DNA of 43,724 bases from Spirochaetales bacterium (GCA_023131935.1 JAGLYY010000172.1:1-43724), one strand, 5' to 3'; shown: positions 16,412 to 23,947, counted from the first letter of the stretch. Made by a program: numbers and translations. The notes: generated from the letters alone by a model not told the origin.

Positions 16412-18163
16412 ATGGATCACATGAGTACCTATCAACAGAATTGGAAAAAGAAAATAGCAGGAGCCCTGAAAGCTGTCGCGGCAGACCGGGATATCGATTT
16501 CTCTGTAGAAGAAGATGATCTCCTCATCGAAAAACCGCCTAAACCTGAAATGGGAGACCTTGCTTTTCCCATGTTCCCTTATGCCCGTTTTTTTAAGACC
16601 TCGCCAGGTAAGATAGCAAAACAGGTTGCGGCCAAAATGGGAAGCGATACAACCGCGGCCGGCCCTTACATAAATATAACCGTCGACATGGGAGAAGTCG
16701 CGGAGGATCTGCTAAAGCAGATTCATGAAGAGGGAGAAGAATTTGGCAGAAATACCTCGCTTAACGGGCAAAAGATCATGGTGGAGTTTTCCTGCCCAAA
16801 TACCAACAAACCTCTCCATTTGGGGCACCTCCGAAACGATACAATCGGTGAAAGTGTTTCCCGGATACTGTTTGCAAATGGGGCGTGTATCAACAAGGTT
16901 AACCTGATCAATGACCGGGGTATTCACATTTGCAAGTCGATGCTCGCTTATAAGAAATTCGGCGAAGGGGTAACCCCTGAATCTTCCGGAAAAAAGGGGG
17001 ACCATCTCGTAGGTGGTTTTTATGTAAAATTTGGTAAATGGTCAAAGGAAGATCCTTCAGCTGAAGAACAGGCGAGGGAAATGCTAAGGCTCTGGGAGTC
17101 GGGAGATCCTGAAGTTACAGAGCTCTGGAATACCATGAACCGGTGGACCATTGAAGGTATCGAAGAAACCTATAAGAAGACAGGAATTTCTTTTGATAAG
17201 AAATATCTGGAGAGTGAAACCTACTTCAGGGGCCGAGAGCTTGTGCATGAAGGCCTCGAGAAGGAGATTTTTTATAGAGAGGAAGATGGTTCGGTCTGGA
17301 TAGATCTGAATGATGTTAAACTCGATAGAAAGGTCTTACTGAGGAGTGATGGCACCACCCTCTATCTGACTCAGGATATTGGTACCGCGGTTGCCAGGCA
17401 TGATGACTGGCCCTTTGAAAGGCTTATTTATGTAGTCGCATCTGAACAGCAATACCATTTTCAAGTCCTTTTTGAAGTCCTTTCCCGTCTTGGATTTCCA
17501 TGGGCAAAGAATCTTCATCATTTGAGCTACGGAATGGTGAATCTTCCGGAAGGGAAGATGAAAAGCAGGGAAGGCACTGTGGTTGATGCCGATGACCTTG
17601 TAGCTGAACTGACAGGAATGGCAAAAGAGGAGATAAAATCGAAGGGGAGAGACGAAGAGGTTGATAATCTTGAGGCTACCTCCGCGAAAATTGCCCTTGG
17701 GGCCTTAAACTATTACCTGTTACAGGTATCCCCAACGAAAGATATGATCTTCAATCCCGCTGAGTCCATCTCTTTTAACGGGAACACAGGACCTTACCTT
17801 CAGTATATGGGAGCAAGAATCTCCAGTATGCTTCGTAAGTACGAGGAGCGGAAAGAATCCTATTCCGGTGGGAAAGTGGATTCCCGGCTCCTTACCGTTG
17901 CCGAAGAGCGTGAATTGATCAAATTGCTTGCTGAATATCCGGGAATCGTAAATCGGGCTGGGGAGGATTTGAACCCCTCTTTCATCGCCGCCCACCTGTA
18001 TGAAATCTGTAAGACCTTCAGCAGGTACTATCACGATAATCCCGTCCTTCACAATGAAAGCAAGGACCTGGTGAAAACGCGGATTCACCTTTCCGGTGCG
18101 ATTTTGCAGGTGTTAAAAAATGGGTTCTTTCTGTTAGGAATGCCATTCCTTCCCACGATGTAG
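16412..18163 (+). CDS. argS: Arginyl-tRNA synthetase
   Basis: A 583-residue class I synthetase that charges tRNA-Arg. The HIGH motif is HLGH at 136-139, in the context PNTNKPLHLGHLRNDTIG. The KMSKS-like loop is KMKSR at 382-386, as in bacterial ArgRS where the second lysine is often altered. The N-terminal additional domain (EKPPKPEMGDLAFPMFPYARFFKTSPGKIA) and the C-terminal anticodon domain ending GFFLLGMPFLPTM are complete. AAGGA lies six bases before ATG 16412. Confidence 0.95.
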   Translation: MDHMSTYQQNWKKKIAGALKAVAADRDIDFSVEEDDLLIEKPPKPEMGDLAFPMFPYARFFKTSPGKIAKQVAAKMGSDTTAAGPYINITVDMGEVAEDLLKQIHEEGEEFGRNTSLNGQKIMVEFSCPNTNKPLHLGHLRNDTIGESVSRILFANGACINKVNLINDRGIHICKSMLAYKKFGEGVTPESSGKKGDHLVGGFYVKFGKWSKEDPSAEEQAREMLRLWESGDPEVTELWNTMNRWTIEGIEETYKKTGISFDKKYLESETYFRGRELVHEGLEKEIFYREEDGSVWIDLNDVKLDRKVLLRSDGTTLYLTQDIGTAVARHDDWPFERLIYVVASEQQYHFQVLFEVLSRLGFPWAKNLHHLSYGMVNLPEGKMKSREGTVVDADDLVAELTGMAKEEIKSKGRDEEVDNLEATSAKIALGALNYYLLQVSPTKDMIFNPAESISFNGNTGPYLQYMGARISSMLRKYEERKESYSGGKVDSRLLTVAEERELIKLLAEYPGIVNRAGEDLNPSFIAAHLYEICKTFSRYYHDNPVLHNESKDLVKTRIHLSGAILQVLKNGFFLLGMPFLPTM

Positions 18164-18180
18164 AGTTAGAAGGAGAAACG

Positions 18181-18224
18181 GCCCTCTATTGACCTGTATC
18201 AGCCGATTGTGCTATATAGAGGGC
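18181..18224 (+). promoter_or_regulatory. Promoter of the rplU operon nested in a 9-bp inverted repeat
   Basis: TTGACC (18189-18194) and TATATA (18213-18218) are 18 bases apart. Exact inverted arms GCCCTCTAT (18181-18189) and ATAGAGGGC (18216-18224) bracket the promoter and overlap both its elements. The predicted start is near 18225, giving a leader of about 29 bases with GAGG before rplU. Confidence 0.6.
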
Positions 18225-18253
18225 TACGAGAATACAGTGATTGAGGTTCATTA

Positions 18254-18565
18254 ATGTACGCATTGGTTGAGATCAAAGGTAAGCAGTACAAAGCAGAGAA
18301 AGGTGTCCTGCTCAAGGTTGATAAGTTTGATAATGAAACTGGGGATGTTCTTGAATTTGACTCTGTGCTCATGGTGAGCGGTGATAAAGTAAAGGTTGGA
18401 ACCCCCTATGTGAAGGGTGTGAAAATTAAAGCCGTTGTAGAGAACCATGCAAAGGATCCGAAGGTAACCATTATTAAGTTCAAGAGACGAAAAGGTTACC
18501 GGAGGAAACAGGGGCACAGACAGCAGTACAGCTATCTCAGAGTTGAAGACATTCTGGGAGTATAA
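18254..18565 (+). CDS. rplU: 50S ribosomal protein bL21
   Basis: A 103-residue protein of normal length. The family signature is clear from MYALVEIKGKQYKAEKG through VLMVSGDKVKVGTPYVKGVKI to IIKFKRRKGYRRKQGHRQQYSYLRVEDI. It binds domain I of 23S rRNA. It opens the rplU-prp-rpmA-obgE order widespread in bacteria. Confidence 0.97.
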   Translation: MYALVEIKGKQYKAEKGVLLKVDKFDNETGDVLEFDSVLMVSGDKVKVGTPYVKGVKIKAVVENHAKDPKVTIIKFKRRKGYRRKQGHRQQYSYLRVEDILGV

Positions 18566-18570
18566 CCGAA

Positions 18571-18909
18571 TTGATCCAGGTTGATATTACCCTGACGGGG
18601 GATGGAATGCTGAAAGGTTTAACGGCATCCGGTCACTCAACCCGGGGTGAATTGGGGAAGAATATCGCATGTGCCGCTGTAACCGTTTTATTACGAACGG
18701 CGGTCCAAACGATTGATTTGAACAAAAAAATTCAAATGAACGGAGAAGCAAAGTCCCAAGGGGATCTTGATTTCAGGATTCTTGGGGTTGAAGCAGAACA
18801 GGCGTCCTGGTTATCAGGTGTGCGGGATTTTCTGCTGAAAGGGATATCCGATATTGAACGGGAGTATCCTGAGGAATGCGCGCTTTCTGTTCATGTTGAG
18901 GAAGATTAG
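18571..18909 (+). CDS. prp: Ribosomal-processing cysteine protease Prp (YsxB family)
   Basis: A 112-residue protein between rplU and rpmA. The catalytic dyad of the family is present: His22 in ASGHS and Cys34 in NIACAAVT. In Firmicutes and relatives Prp removes a short N-terminal extension from L27. The start is TTG at 18571, with GGGAG inside the end of rplU. The adjacent L27 begins MAHKKGGG with no such extension, so its substrate here is unclear. Confidence 0.88.
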   Translation: MIQVDITLTGDGMLKGLTASGHSTRGELGKNIACAAVTVLLRTAVQTIDLNKKIQMNGEAKSQGDLDFRILGVEAEQASWLSGVRDFLLKGISDIEREYPEECALSVHVEED

Positions 18910-18923
18910 GGAAGGAGACATAG

Positions 18924-19178
18924 ATGGCACATAAGAAGGGTGGCGGCAGCTCTAAAAACGGTAGAGATTCCGAGTCAAAACGACTCGGGGTAAAACGTTT
19001 TGGCGGCCAGATTGTGAAGGCTGGTGAGATCCTTGTACGCCAGCGGGGTACGAAATTTCACCCCGGACAAAACGTTGGGAAAGGTAAAGATGATACCCTT
19101 TTCGCAAAAGCTGCAGGTTCTGTTGTTTTTCATTCACGAGCGGGAAGAAAATACATTAAAATAGAAACAACCGCATAA
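18924..19178 (+). CDS. rpmA: 50S ribosomal protein bL27
   Basis: An 84-residue protein: MAHKKGGGSSKNGRDSESKRLGVKRFGGQ, followed by AGEILVRQRGTKFHPG and ending GRKYIKIE. The mature-type N-terminus, which reaches the peptidyl-transferase centre, is encoded directly without a cleavable extension. GGAAGGAG precedes ATG. It lies in the usual place between prp and obgE. Confidence 0.97.
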   Translation: MAHKKGGGSSKNGRDSESKRLGVKRFGGQIVKAGEILVRQRGTKFHPGQNVGKGKDDTLFAKAAGSVVFHSRAGRKYIKIETTA

Positions 19179-19185
19179 CGTACGA

Positions 19186-20169
19186 GTGTTCGGGTTTGTA
19201 GATGAAACCGTTATAGAAGTCTCTTCAGGTCACGGCGGAACGGGATGTATCTCCTTCCGCCGTGAGAAATATGTACCCAGGGGTGGTCCCGATGGTGGTA
19301 ACGGCGGCAAAGGGGGAGATGTCCTCTTTACCGTCAAGAGAAACCTGAAAACCCTTGCGCATCTTCGGATGAAAAGAGTTTTCAGGGCACAAAATGGCCG
19401 TCCTGGGGAAGGAAGACGAAAACACGGCAGAGACGGTAAAGATGCGATTGTCGAAGTTCCCCCGGGAATACGGATCACCGATGCCGATACCGACGAGCTG
19501 ATTGCTGACCTCACCGAGGAGTCAACTTTCTGTATCCTCAAAGGGGGAAAGGGAGGCAAGGGGAACTGGCATTTTACTTCCTCAGTTCGACAAGCTCCCC
19601 GATACGCCCAGCCTGGACTTGATGGCGAGGAGCGAAAGCTGAAAATCGTCCTCTCGGTAATCGCGGACATCGGTTTTGTCGGGTTCCCGAATGCCGGAAA
19701 ATCAAGTCTCCTGGCCCACGTTACCAATGCTCATCCCAAGATCGCAAATTACCCATTTACCACAAAAATTCCAAATCTTGGTGTAATGGATGCCGGTTTC
19801 AGGGATATCATCCTGGCGGATATTCCCGGTATCATTGAGGGTGCCTCCCATGGAGCAGGATTGGGATTCAGGTTTTTAAAACATATCAGCAGAACAAAAG
19901 GGCTGGCATTTCTTATTGATCTATCTGAGGATAATTATCACGAGGCCTTTGAGGTCCTCCGTTCAGAACTTGAAACCTATGCGCCGGAACTTATCAAGAA
20001 ACCCCGGGTGGTTATTGGTACCAAACTGGACCTTCTTGAGAACCTCAAACCCCTCGAAGAGTTGAAAGGGCTCCTTCCGGGAGAACGTGTAATAGGTATT
20101 TCCTGTTTCTCCAGGAGGGGGATAGATGAATTGCGGGAGGGCTTTATTGACCTCACGAAAGAACCATAG
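19186..20169 (+). CDS. obgE: GTPase Obg
   Basis: A 327-residue GTPase involved in 50S assembly and stress control. The glycine-rich Obg domain (FRREKYVPRGGPDGGNGGKGGD) occupies residues 1-155. The G domain has G1 GFPNAGKSS, switch I YPFTT, G3 DIPGIIEGAS, G4 GTKLD and a G5-like ISC. The protein stops after the G domain and lacks the C-terminal OCT domain of the Bacillus form. The start is GTG at 19186 with a weak ribosome site, seven bases after rpmA, so coupling is likely. Confidence 0.95.
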   Translation: MFGFVDETVIEVSSGHGGTGCISFRREKYVPRGGPDGGNGGKGGDVLFTVKRNLKTLAHLRMKRVFRAQNGRPGEGRRKHGRDGKDAIVEVPPGIRITDADTDELIADLTEESTFCILKGGKGGKGNWHFTSSVRQAPRYAQPGLDGEERKLKIVLSVIADIGFVGFPNAGKSSLLAHVTNAHPKIANYPFTTKIPNLGVMDAGFRDIILADIPGIIEGASHGAGLGFRFLKHISRTKGLAFLIDLSEDNYHEAFEVLRSELETYAPELIKKPRVVIGTKLDLLENLKPLEELKGLLPGERVIGISCFSRRGIDELREGFIDLTKEP

Positions 20170-20172
20170 TCT

Positions 20173-20742
20173 ATGTTAGAGCTCATTATATTTGGAGGCA
20201 CTTTCAATCCGGTACATATTGGGCATTTGCATTTAGCAGATCAGCTGAAAATCGCATACCCGGGGGCAAATGTCCTTTTCATTCCGACCAATATTCCCGC
20301 GCATAAGAGAAGCGATGAAATTATCTCCAATGAGCATAGACTATCGATGCTGCGTGTCGCCTTGAAAGGGACCGCATTCGAGCTGGATGATTGCGAATTA
20401 AGGCGTGGCGGTATTTCATACATGTTTGATACCGTTCAAGATGTTTCAAAACGCTATAAACTCTCTACCCCTCCAGGCCTGGTTATAGGTGATGATCTCA
20501 CCGGGGACTACAACTCCTGGTATAGAAGTGATGAACTGCCTGAGATAGTCAGGTTTATCCTTGCCAGGAGAACCAGGGAACAGAAAGTTGACTTTCCTTA
20601 TGATCATTCATACCTGGAAAATGATATTATCCCGGTTTCCTCTACCGACATCAGGCAAAGAATAAAACAGGGGACTGCTTTCCGCTTTTTACTCCCGGAA
20701 GGGGTTCACCAGTATATTGTGGAACATGAACTTTACCGATAG
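20173..20742 (+). CDS. nadD: Nicotinate-nucleotide adenylyltransferase
   Basis: A 189-residue nucleotidyltransferase making deamido-NAD from NaMN and ATP. GGTFNPVHIGHLHLA carries the nucleotide-binding HxGH-type motif. The C-terminal VSSTDIRQRIKQG carries the conserved SSTxIR motif. It begins three bases after the obgE stop. Obg-NadD-LCP-RsfS is a common order in bacteria. Confidence 0.95.
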   Translation: MLELIIFGGTFNPVHIGHLHLADQLKIAYPGANVLFIPTNIPAHKRSDEIISNEHRLSMLRVALKGTAFELDDCELRRGGISYMFDTVQDVSKRYKLSTPPGLVIGDDLTGDYNSWYRSDELPEIVRFILARRTREQKVDFPYDHSYLENDIIPVSSTDIRQRIKQGTAFRFLLPEGVHQYIVEHELYR

Positions 20743-20772
20743 ACTTTTAGGCATGCTTAATAAAACGGAACT

Positions 20773-21990
20773 GTGAAAAAGGATAAGTTTTTGAAACCAA
20801 GAAAGGGATTTGATAAAAGTATATTATTACTCCTGGCGATTGTACTTGTTATTATTGTAACTTTCAGCTTTTTCTATTTTCAGGTAAGAACTGATAAAAT
20901 ATCAGACTCCATCAAGAATGGAGAACATCTAAATATTCTTTTCCTCATTCATGAAGAAGAGCAAATTCTTTTTTCGGAAGTATTTTTCTATCATCCCTCT
21001 ACCGGCAAAGGAGCAATCCTGGATATACCCCGGGAAACGGGAAGCATTATTTCTGAAATAAACCGGATTGACAGGATTGAAACCCTCTTTGACATCAGGC
21101 ATCCAAATGGTTATATAGAGAAAATTGAAGAGTTGATCGACATGCCTGTTGGTAATTATATCCAGCTTGATCTTCAGCAGGTCTCAGAAATTGTAGATCT
21201 TTTTGAAGGATTGGATATGTTTATCGCCAATCCTGTTGAAATAGTAGAGAAGGAGAAAATGGTTCTCCTTCCTTCCGGAAGTCTTACGCTGGATGGAGAC
21301 AAAACCAGGATCTTTCTTTCATATGGGGAGGAGGGGGAAACTGAGACCGAAAGGATTGGAAGAAGGCAGAAATTCATACAATCTCTGCTCAAGAGCCCTA
21401 GTAAAAGGAAAACTCTCTTTGATGATGAAAAGGTTGTGAATAACCTGTATGGCAGAATGAAAACCGATCTTTCAAAAAGAGCTGTCGTATCCCTGTTTCG
21501 GGAAATGAGTAATCTCGACGCTGAAAGATTGATATTCCAACGGGTTCTTGGACTCTCAAGGAGGGTAGATGATAATTTATTACTTTTCCCCCATTACGAA
21601 GGGAATTTGCTCAAGGAAACAGTTAAACAGACGATAGATTCTATTTCGAATACCGAAGTGATCAGTGACGAAGAGCTCCGGGTCACAATAGAGATACTTA
21701 ATGGGACTACAGTGACAGGATTAGCGGGTAGAACAGCCCAGGTTTTTGAGAGCTACGGTTACGATGTTAAATCGGTTGCCAATGCTGAGACGCAGAACTA
21801 CCAGAAAACCATAATACTGGACAGGACCGGGAATATAGCAAACGCCCAGCGGGTAGCCAGCCTGATTCATTGCAATTCTGTGGAAACCCGGATCATACCG
21901 GTGGATCCCGATTTGGAATTGATAAGCGATATTGTCGATGTTACAATAATAATAGGGGCAGATTTTAATGGAAGATACTGCAAAGAATGA
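20773..21990 (+). CDS. LCP-family (LytR-CpsA-Psr) protein with LytR_C domain
   Basis: A 405-residue membrane-anchored protein with one membrane segment at residues 16-36. A periplasmic LCP-like domain follows: LNILFLIHEEE, a degenerate 'ILDIPRETGSII', DLQQVSEIVDLFEGLD, and ERIGRRQKFIQSLL. The C-terminal LytR_C domain begins RVTIEILNGTTVTGLAGRTAQVFESYGYDV. LCP proteins attach polymers to peptidoglycan in Gram-positives. Their spirochaete role is unknown, and the usual Arg/Asp-rich pocket looks eroded here, so activity is uncertain. The start is GTG at 20773 with a weak ribosome site. It overlaps rsfS by 23 bases. Confidence 0.8.
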   Translation: MKKDKFLKPRKGFDKSILLLLAIVLVIIVTFSFFYFQVRTDKISDSIKNGEHLNILFLIHEEEQILFSEVFFYHPSTGKGAILDIPRETGSIISEINRIDRIETLFDIRHPNGYIEKIEELIDMPVGNYIQLDLQQVSEIVDLFEGLDMFIANPVEIVEKEKMVLLPSGSLTLDGDKTRIFLSYGEEGETETERIGRRQKFIQSLLKSPSKRKTLFDDEKVVNNLYGRMKTDLSKRAVVSLFREMSNLDAERLIFQRVLGLSRRVDDNLLLFPHYEGNLLKETVKQTIDSISNTEVISDEELRVTIEILNGTTVTGLAGRTAQVFESYGYDVKSVANAETQNYQKTIILDRTGNIANAQRVASLIHCNSVETRIIPVDPDLELISDIVDVTIIIGADFNGRYCKE

Positions 21991-22330
21991 TGTATTACAA
22001 ATAGGAAAGTTTTTGGAAGATCACAAAGCCAGGGATGTATCGGTAATAGATATACGGAGCACCTCAAGCTGGGCAAGTTACTTCATCATTGCCACGGTAA
22101 GCAGCCAGACCCATGTGAAAGGGCTTCAGAGACACCTGAAAGGGTATCTGGATGATTTGAAGCAGGATATAATTCACCGGCATAAAAAAATTGAAGAGGG
22201 GGGCTGGACCCTCATTGATTGTGGAGAAATAGTGATTCATCTCATGGAAGAGGAAGTGCGGAAATTCTATGATCTCGAGAGTCTCTGGCACGCAGGGGAA
22301 GTCTTGCTTCACTCGTCAAAATCATCATAA
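21968..22330 (+). CDS. rsfS: Ribosomal silencing factor RsfS
   Basis: A 120-residue protein. Family marks are DVSVIDIRSTSSWASYFIIATVSSQTHVKGL and the highly conserved WTLIDCGEIVIHLMEEEVRKFYDLESLW. RsfS binds uL14 and blocks 30S-50S joining in starved cells. It overlaps the LCP gene upstream by 23 bases. On the other strand, its last 22 bases overlap the 3' end of the acidic protein gene. Confidence 0.95.
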   Translation: MEDTAKNDVLQIGKFLEDHKARDVSVIDIRSTSSWASYFIIATVSSQTHVKGLQRHLKGYLDDLKQDIIHRHKKIEEGGWTLIDCGEIVIHLMEEEVRKFYDLESLWHAGEVLLHSSKSS

Positions 22331-22614
22331 TCCAGACCGTCGTCGTAATCGTAATCACCTTCATCTAGGTAATCATCTTCTTCCTCTTCCTCCTCTTCTT
22401 CCTCTTCGAATTCTTCAGCTTCTTCATCGTGACTCACATCCTCCGACCCCTCTTCGTTGTCGAAATCGCTGAAGTCATCTTCGAAATCGTTTTCGTATTC
22501 ATCGAAGTTATCGTCATAGTATTCGTCTTCGTCAGAGTTCATACGATAAACGACATCGAAATGGAGGATTGTAACCTCTGTGAAATCTTCCTGTTCATTC
22601 TGAAAAGGTACCAT
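22309..22614 (-). CDS. Extremely acidic small protein, function unknown
   Basis: A 101-residue protein. After about 24 ordinary residues, residues 25-101 are almost entirely Asp and Glu, with Tyr or Phe every few residues and an uninterrupted stretch of ten Glu. GGGAGAG lies four to five bases before ATG 22614, so translation is credible. Such acidic tails occur in nucleic-acid mimics, histone or ribosomal-protein chaperones and the RNA polymerase delta subunit. No globular domain of these families is seen. The 3' end overlaps rsfS by 22 bases in a convergent arrangement. Confidence 0.7.
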   Translation of the reverse strand: MVPFQNEQEDFTEVTILHFDVVYRMNSDEDEYYDDNFDEYENDFEDDFSDFDNEEGSEDVSHDEEAEEFEEEEEEEEEEDDYLDEGDYDYDDGLDYDDFDE

Positions 22615-22646
22615 ACTACTCTCCCTACCTCATGGTATCTTTACGT

Positions 22647-22683
22647 GTTGACAAACTAAGGTAATCAGGCCCAAAGTGTCAAC
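22647..22683. promoter_or_regulatory. Inverted TTGACA pair upstream of the acidic gene
   Basis: GTTGACA (22647-22653) and TGTCAAC (22677-22683) are exact inverted copies 23 bases apart. The right copy read on the minus strand is a -35 hexamer for the acidic gene, but the -10 at the proper distance (TTAGTT) is poor. This is a candidate promoter/operator only. Confidence 0.35.
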
Positions 22684-22705
22684 TCTATTATACTAAATCT
22701 GTTTG

Positions 22706-23176
22706 TTATGTTTTTGTTAAACCAACAAAAAGACCAATTCTACCGAAAAATCCGGTTATTAATTTCGATTCTATCCTGTCTAGATTGTTCATCCCAGGTA
22801 ATATTCTGTTTCCTGTGATAATTGTTGGCGGGGTAATATCACAGTCTATACCCTGCTCAGCGAGTTTCATCATCGATCTTCCTGAAATTTGATTAAGGAC
22901 TTCCCCCAAGGCTTCCCGATGAAATTGTCCGAAATCTTCCTCCTCTGAATCCATCCCCATATTCTGCAACATTCGCGATATAAAGTTTATGATACTATCT
23001 TTATCGGAACTAATAAGAAGGTATCCATGGATTCCTCCGGTTAAGCCTACATTTGCAACGACTTCAGCCCCGTTGGCAAGAACATCAGCGTCTGTAATAT
23101 TAAGATCATAAAATCCGATTTCCCGGAACACTTCCTCACATGCTTTTGAAAAGACAGATAATACTAATTGGCTCAT
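22706..23176 (-). CDS. cheX: CheX-family chemotaxis phosphatase
   Basis: A 156-residue protein of the CheC/CheX/FliY group that dephosphorylates CheY-P. The active-site pair Glu92 and Asn95 (GEVLNQISGRS) is present and is followed by the conserved ITPP. The first half, with GGIHGYLLISSDKDSIINFISRML, has the CheX fold pattern. ATG at 23176 is chosen. An in-frame TTG at 23212 is itself the TTGACA of the promoter and cannot be in the transcript. There is no ribosome site, and the predicted mRNA begins at the A of ATG. Confidence 0.88.
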   Translation of the reverse strand: MSQLVLSVFSKACEEVFREIGFYDLNITDADVLANGAEVVANVGLTGGIHGYLLISSDKDSIINFISRMLQNMGMDSEEEDFGQFHREALGEVLNQISGRSMMKLAEQGIDCDITPPTIITGNRILPGMNNLDRIESKLITGFFGRIGLFVGLTKT

Positions 23177-23182
23177 AAATGT

Positions 23183-23212
23183 AGTATAGATACATGCATT
23201 TCCCTGTGTCAA
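23183..23212 (-). promoter_or_regulatory. Promoter of cheX (predicts a leaderless mRNA)
   Basis: On the minus strand TTGACA (23212-23207), 18 bases, TATACT (23188-23183). Seven bases past the -10 is 23176, the first base of the cheX ATG. Confidence 0.65.
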
Positions 23213-23259
23213 ACCCCTTTATCGAATATCCTTGAGGACTTCCATTTAAGGGTTTGACA
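23207..23259. repeat. 10-bp inverted repeat carrying the -35 boxes of cheX and spoVG
   Basis: TGTCAAACCC (23207-23216) and GGGTTTGACA (23250-23259) are exact reverse complements. Each contains a TTGACA facing outward, so the divergent cheX and spoVG promoters share an identical ten-base -35 region. Confidence 0.7.
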
Positions 23260-23281
23260 GGGGAGGATAAATCGGTATAAT
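23254..23281 (+). promoter_or_regulatory. Strong promoter of spoVG
   Basis: Consensus TTGACA and consensus TATAAT with a 16-base spacer. The predicted start is near 23288, which leaves an unusually long leader of about 148 bases. Confidence 0.75.
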
Positions 23282-23399
23282 AGCCGGACTGGGGCGCAAT
23301 CGCCCTGTATCAGTTCTTTGAAATGCGTATGAGAGTTACTTGATCCAAATTACAGGGTGAAAAGTACTTGATAATAGCTATCGTGCACCTTAAAATGAA

Positions 23400-23426
23400 C
23401 CATGCCTGTGATTGCAGCAAGCATGG
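23400..23426 (+). promoter_or_regulatory. Hairpin in the spoVG leader overlapping the ribosome site
   Basis: CCATGC (23400-23405) pairs with GCATGG (23421-23426), and the last two G are part of the GGAGG ribosome site at 23425-23429. A further small hairpin, GGGCG-CAAT-CGCCC, lies near the transcript start. This could be translational control. Confidence 0.45.
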
Positions 23427-23435
23427 AGGTGGAGA

Positions 23436-23711
23436 ATGGAAATTACGGACATCCGGATCAGGCAGGTTGAGGCAGACGGAAAGTTGAAAGCTTATGTAAC
23501 CGTAACCTTTGACGATTGCTTCGTGGTTCACAACGTAAAGGTGATTGAAGGGAAAAACGGTGCTTTCATTGCGATGCCGAGCAGAAAGACGAAAACAGGG
23601 GAATACAAAGATGTAGCACACCCGATAAATTCTGAATTTCGCGGGATCCTTCAGAAAAGGATCCTGGAGAAATATGCTTCTGGTGAGACCGAACCACCAG
23701 CGTCTGAATAG
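23436..23711 (+). CDS. spoVG: SpoVG regulator (RNA/DNA-binding)
   Basis: A 91-residue protein of full SpoVG length: MEITDIRIRQVEADGKLKAYVTVTFDDCFVVHNVKVIEG, then FIAMPSRKTKTGEYKDVAHPINSEFRGILQ. In Borrelia the homologue is known as a nucleic-acid-binding regulator. ATG at 23436 follows GGAGGTGGAGA. A strong promoter and long leader lie upstream, and tRNA-Gln(TTG) lies 51 bases downstream, possibly in the same transcript. Confidence 0.95.
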   Translation: MEITDIRIRQVEADGKLKAYVTVTFDDCFVVHNVKVIEGKNGAFIAMPSRKTKTGEYKDVAHPINSEFRGILQKRILEKYASGETEPPASE

Positions 23712-23762
23712 GAAGAAGGCCTTCCTGGGAAAGAAAATTCTCACTTTATTCGCATACAATAT

Positions 23763-23834
23763 TGGGATGTAGGCAAGTGGTAAGCCACCGGGTTTTGGTT
23801 CCGGCATTCGCAGGTTCGAGTCCTGCCATCCCAG
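23763..23834 (+). tRNA. tRNA-Gln (anticodon TTG)
   Basis: Acceptor arms TGGGATG and CATCCCA pair fully. The anticodon loop TTTTGGT sits on stem CCGGG/TCCGG, and the T arm is GCAGG-TTCGAGT-CCTGC. No CCA is encoded. No separate promoter is convincing: a TACAAT at 23754 is too close. Co-transcription with spoVG is likely. With the CTG gene it gives both Gln isoacceptors in one window. Confidence 0.93.
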
Positions 23835-23916
23835 TAACTGTCTCTTATACAAAATGGCTTCAGGAAGGGCTTGTTCGGAGTGTAAACACCTTCCAAAGGC
23901 AACGCACATAACAATT

Positions 23917-23943
23917 AAGGAGCTAAAGGAGCTAAAGGAGTAA
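23917..23943 (+). repeat. Triplicated Shine-Dalgarno motif upstream of rplY
   Basis: AAGGAGCTA, AAGGAGCTA and AAGGAGTAA stand head to tail, giving three consecutive ribosome sites. The last GGAG is seven bases from ATG 23948. Confidence 0.75.
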
Positions 23944-23947
23944 TTAG

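Noticed and set aside
23708..23727. Hairpin AGGAAG-AAGGC-CTTCCT after spoVG as a terminator
   Set aside because: The stem is short and no T-run follows. Read-through into tRNA-Gln is more likely.
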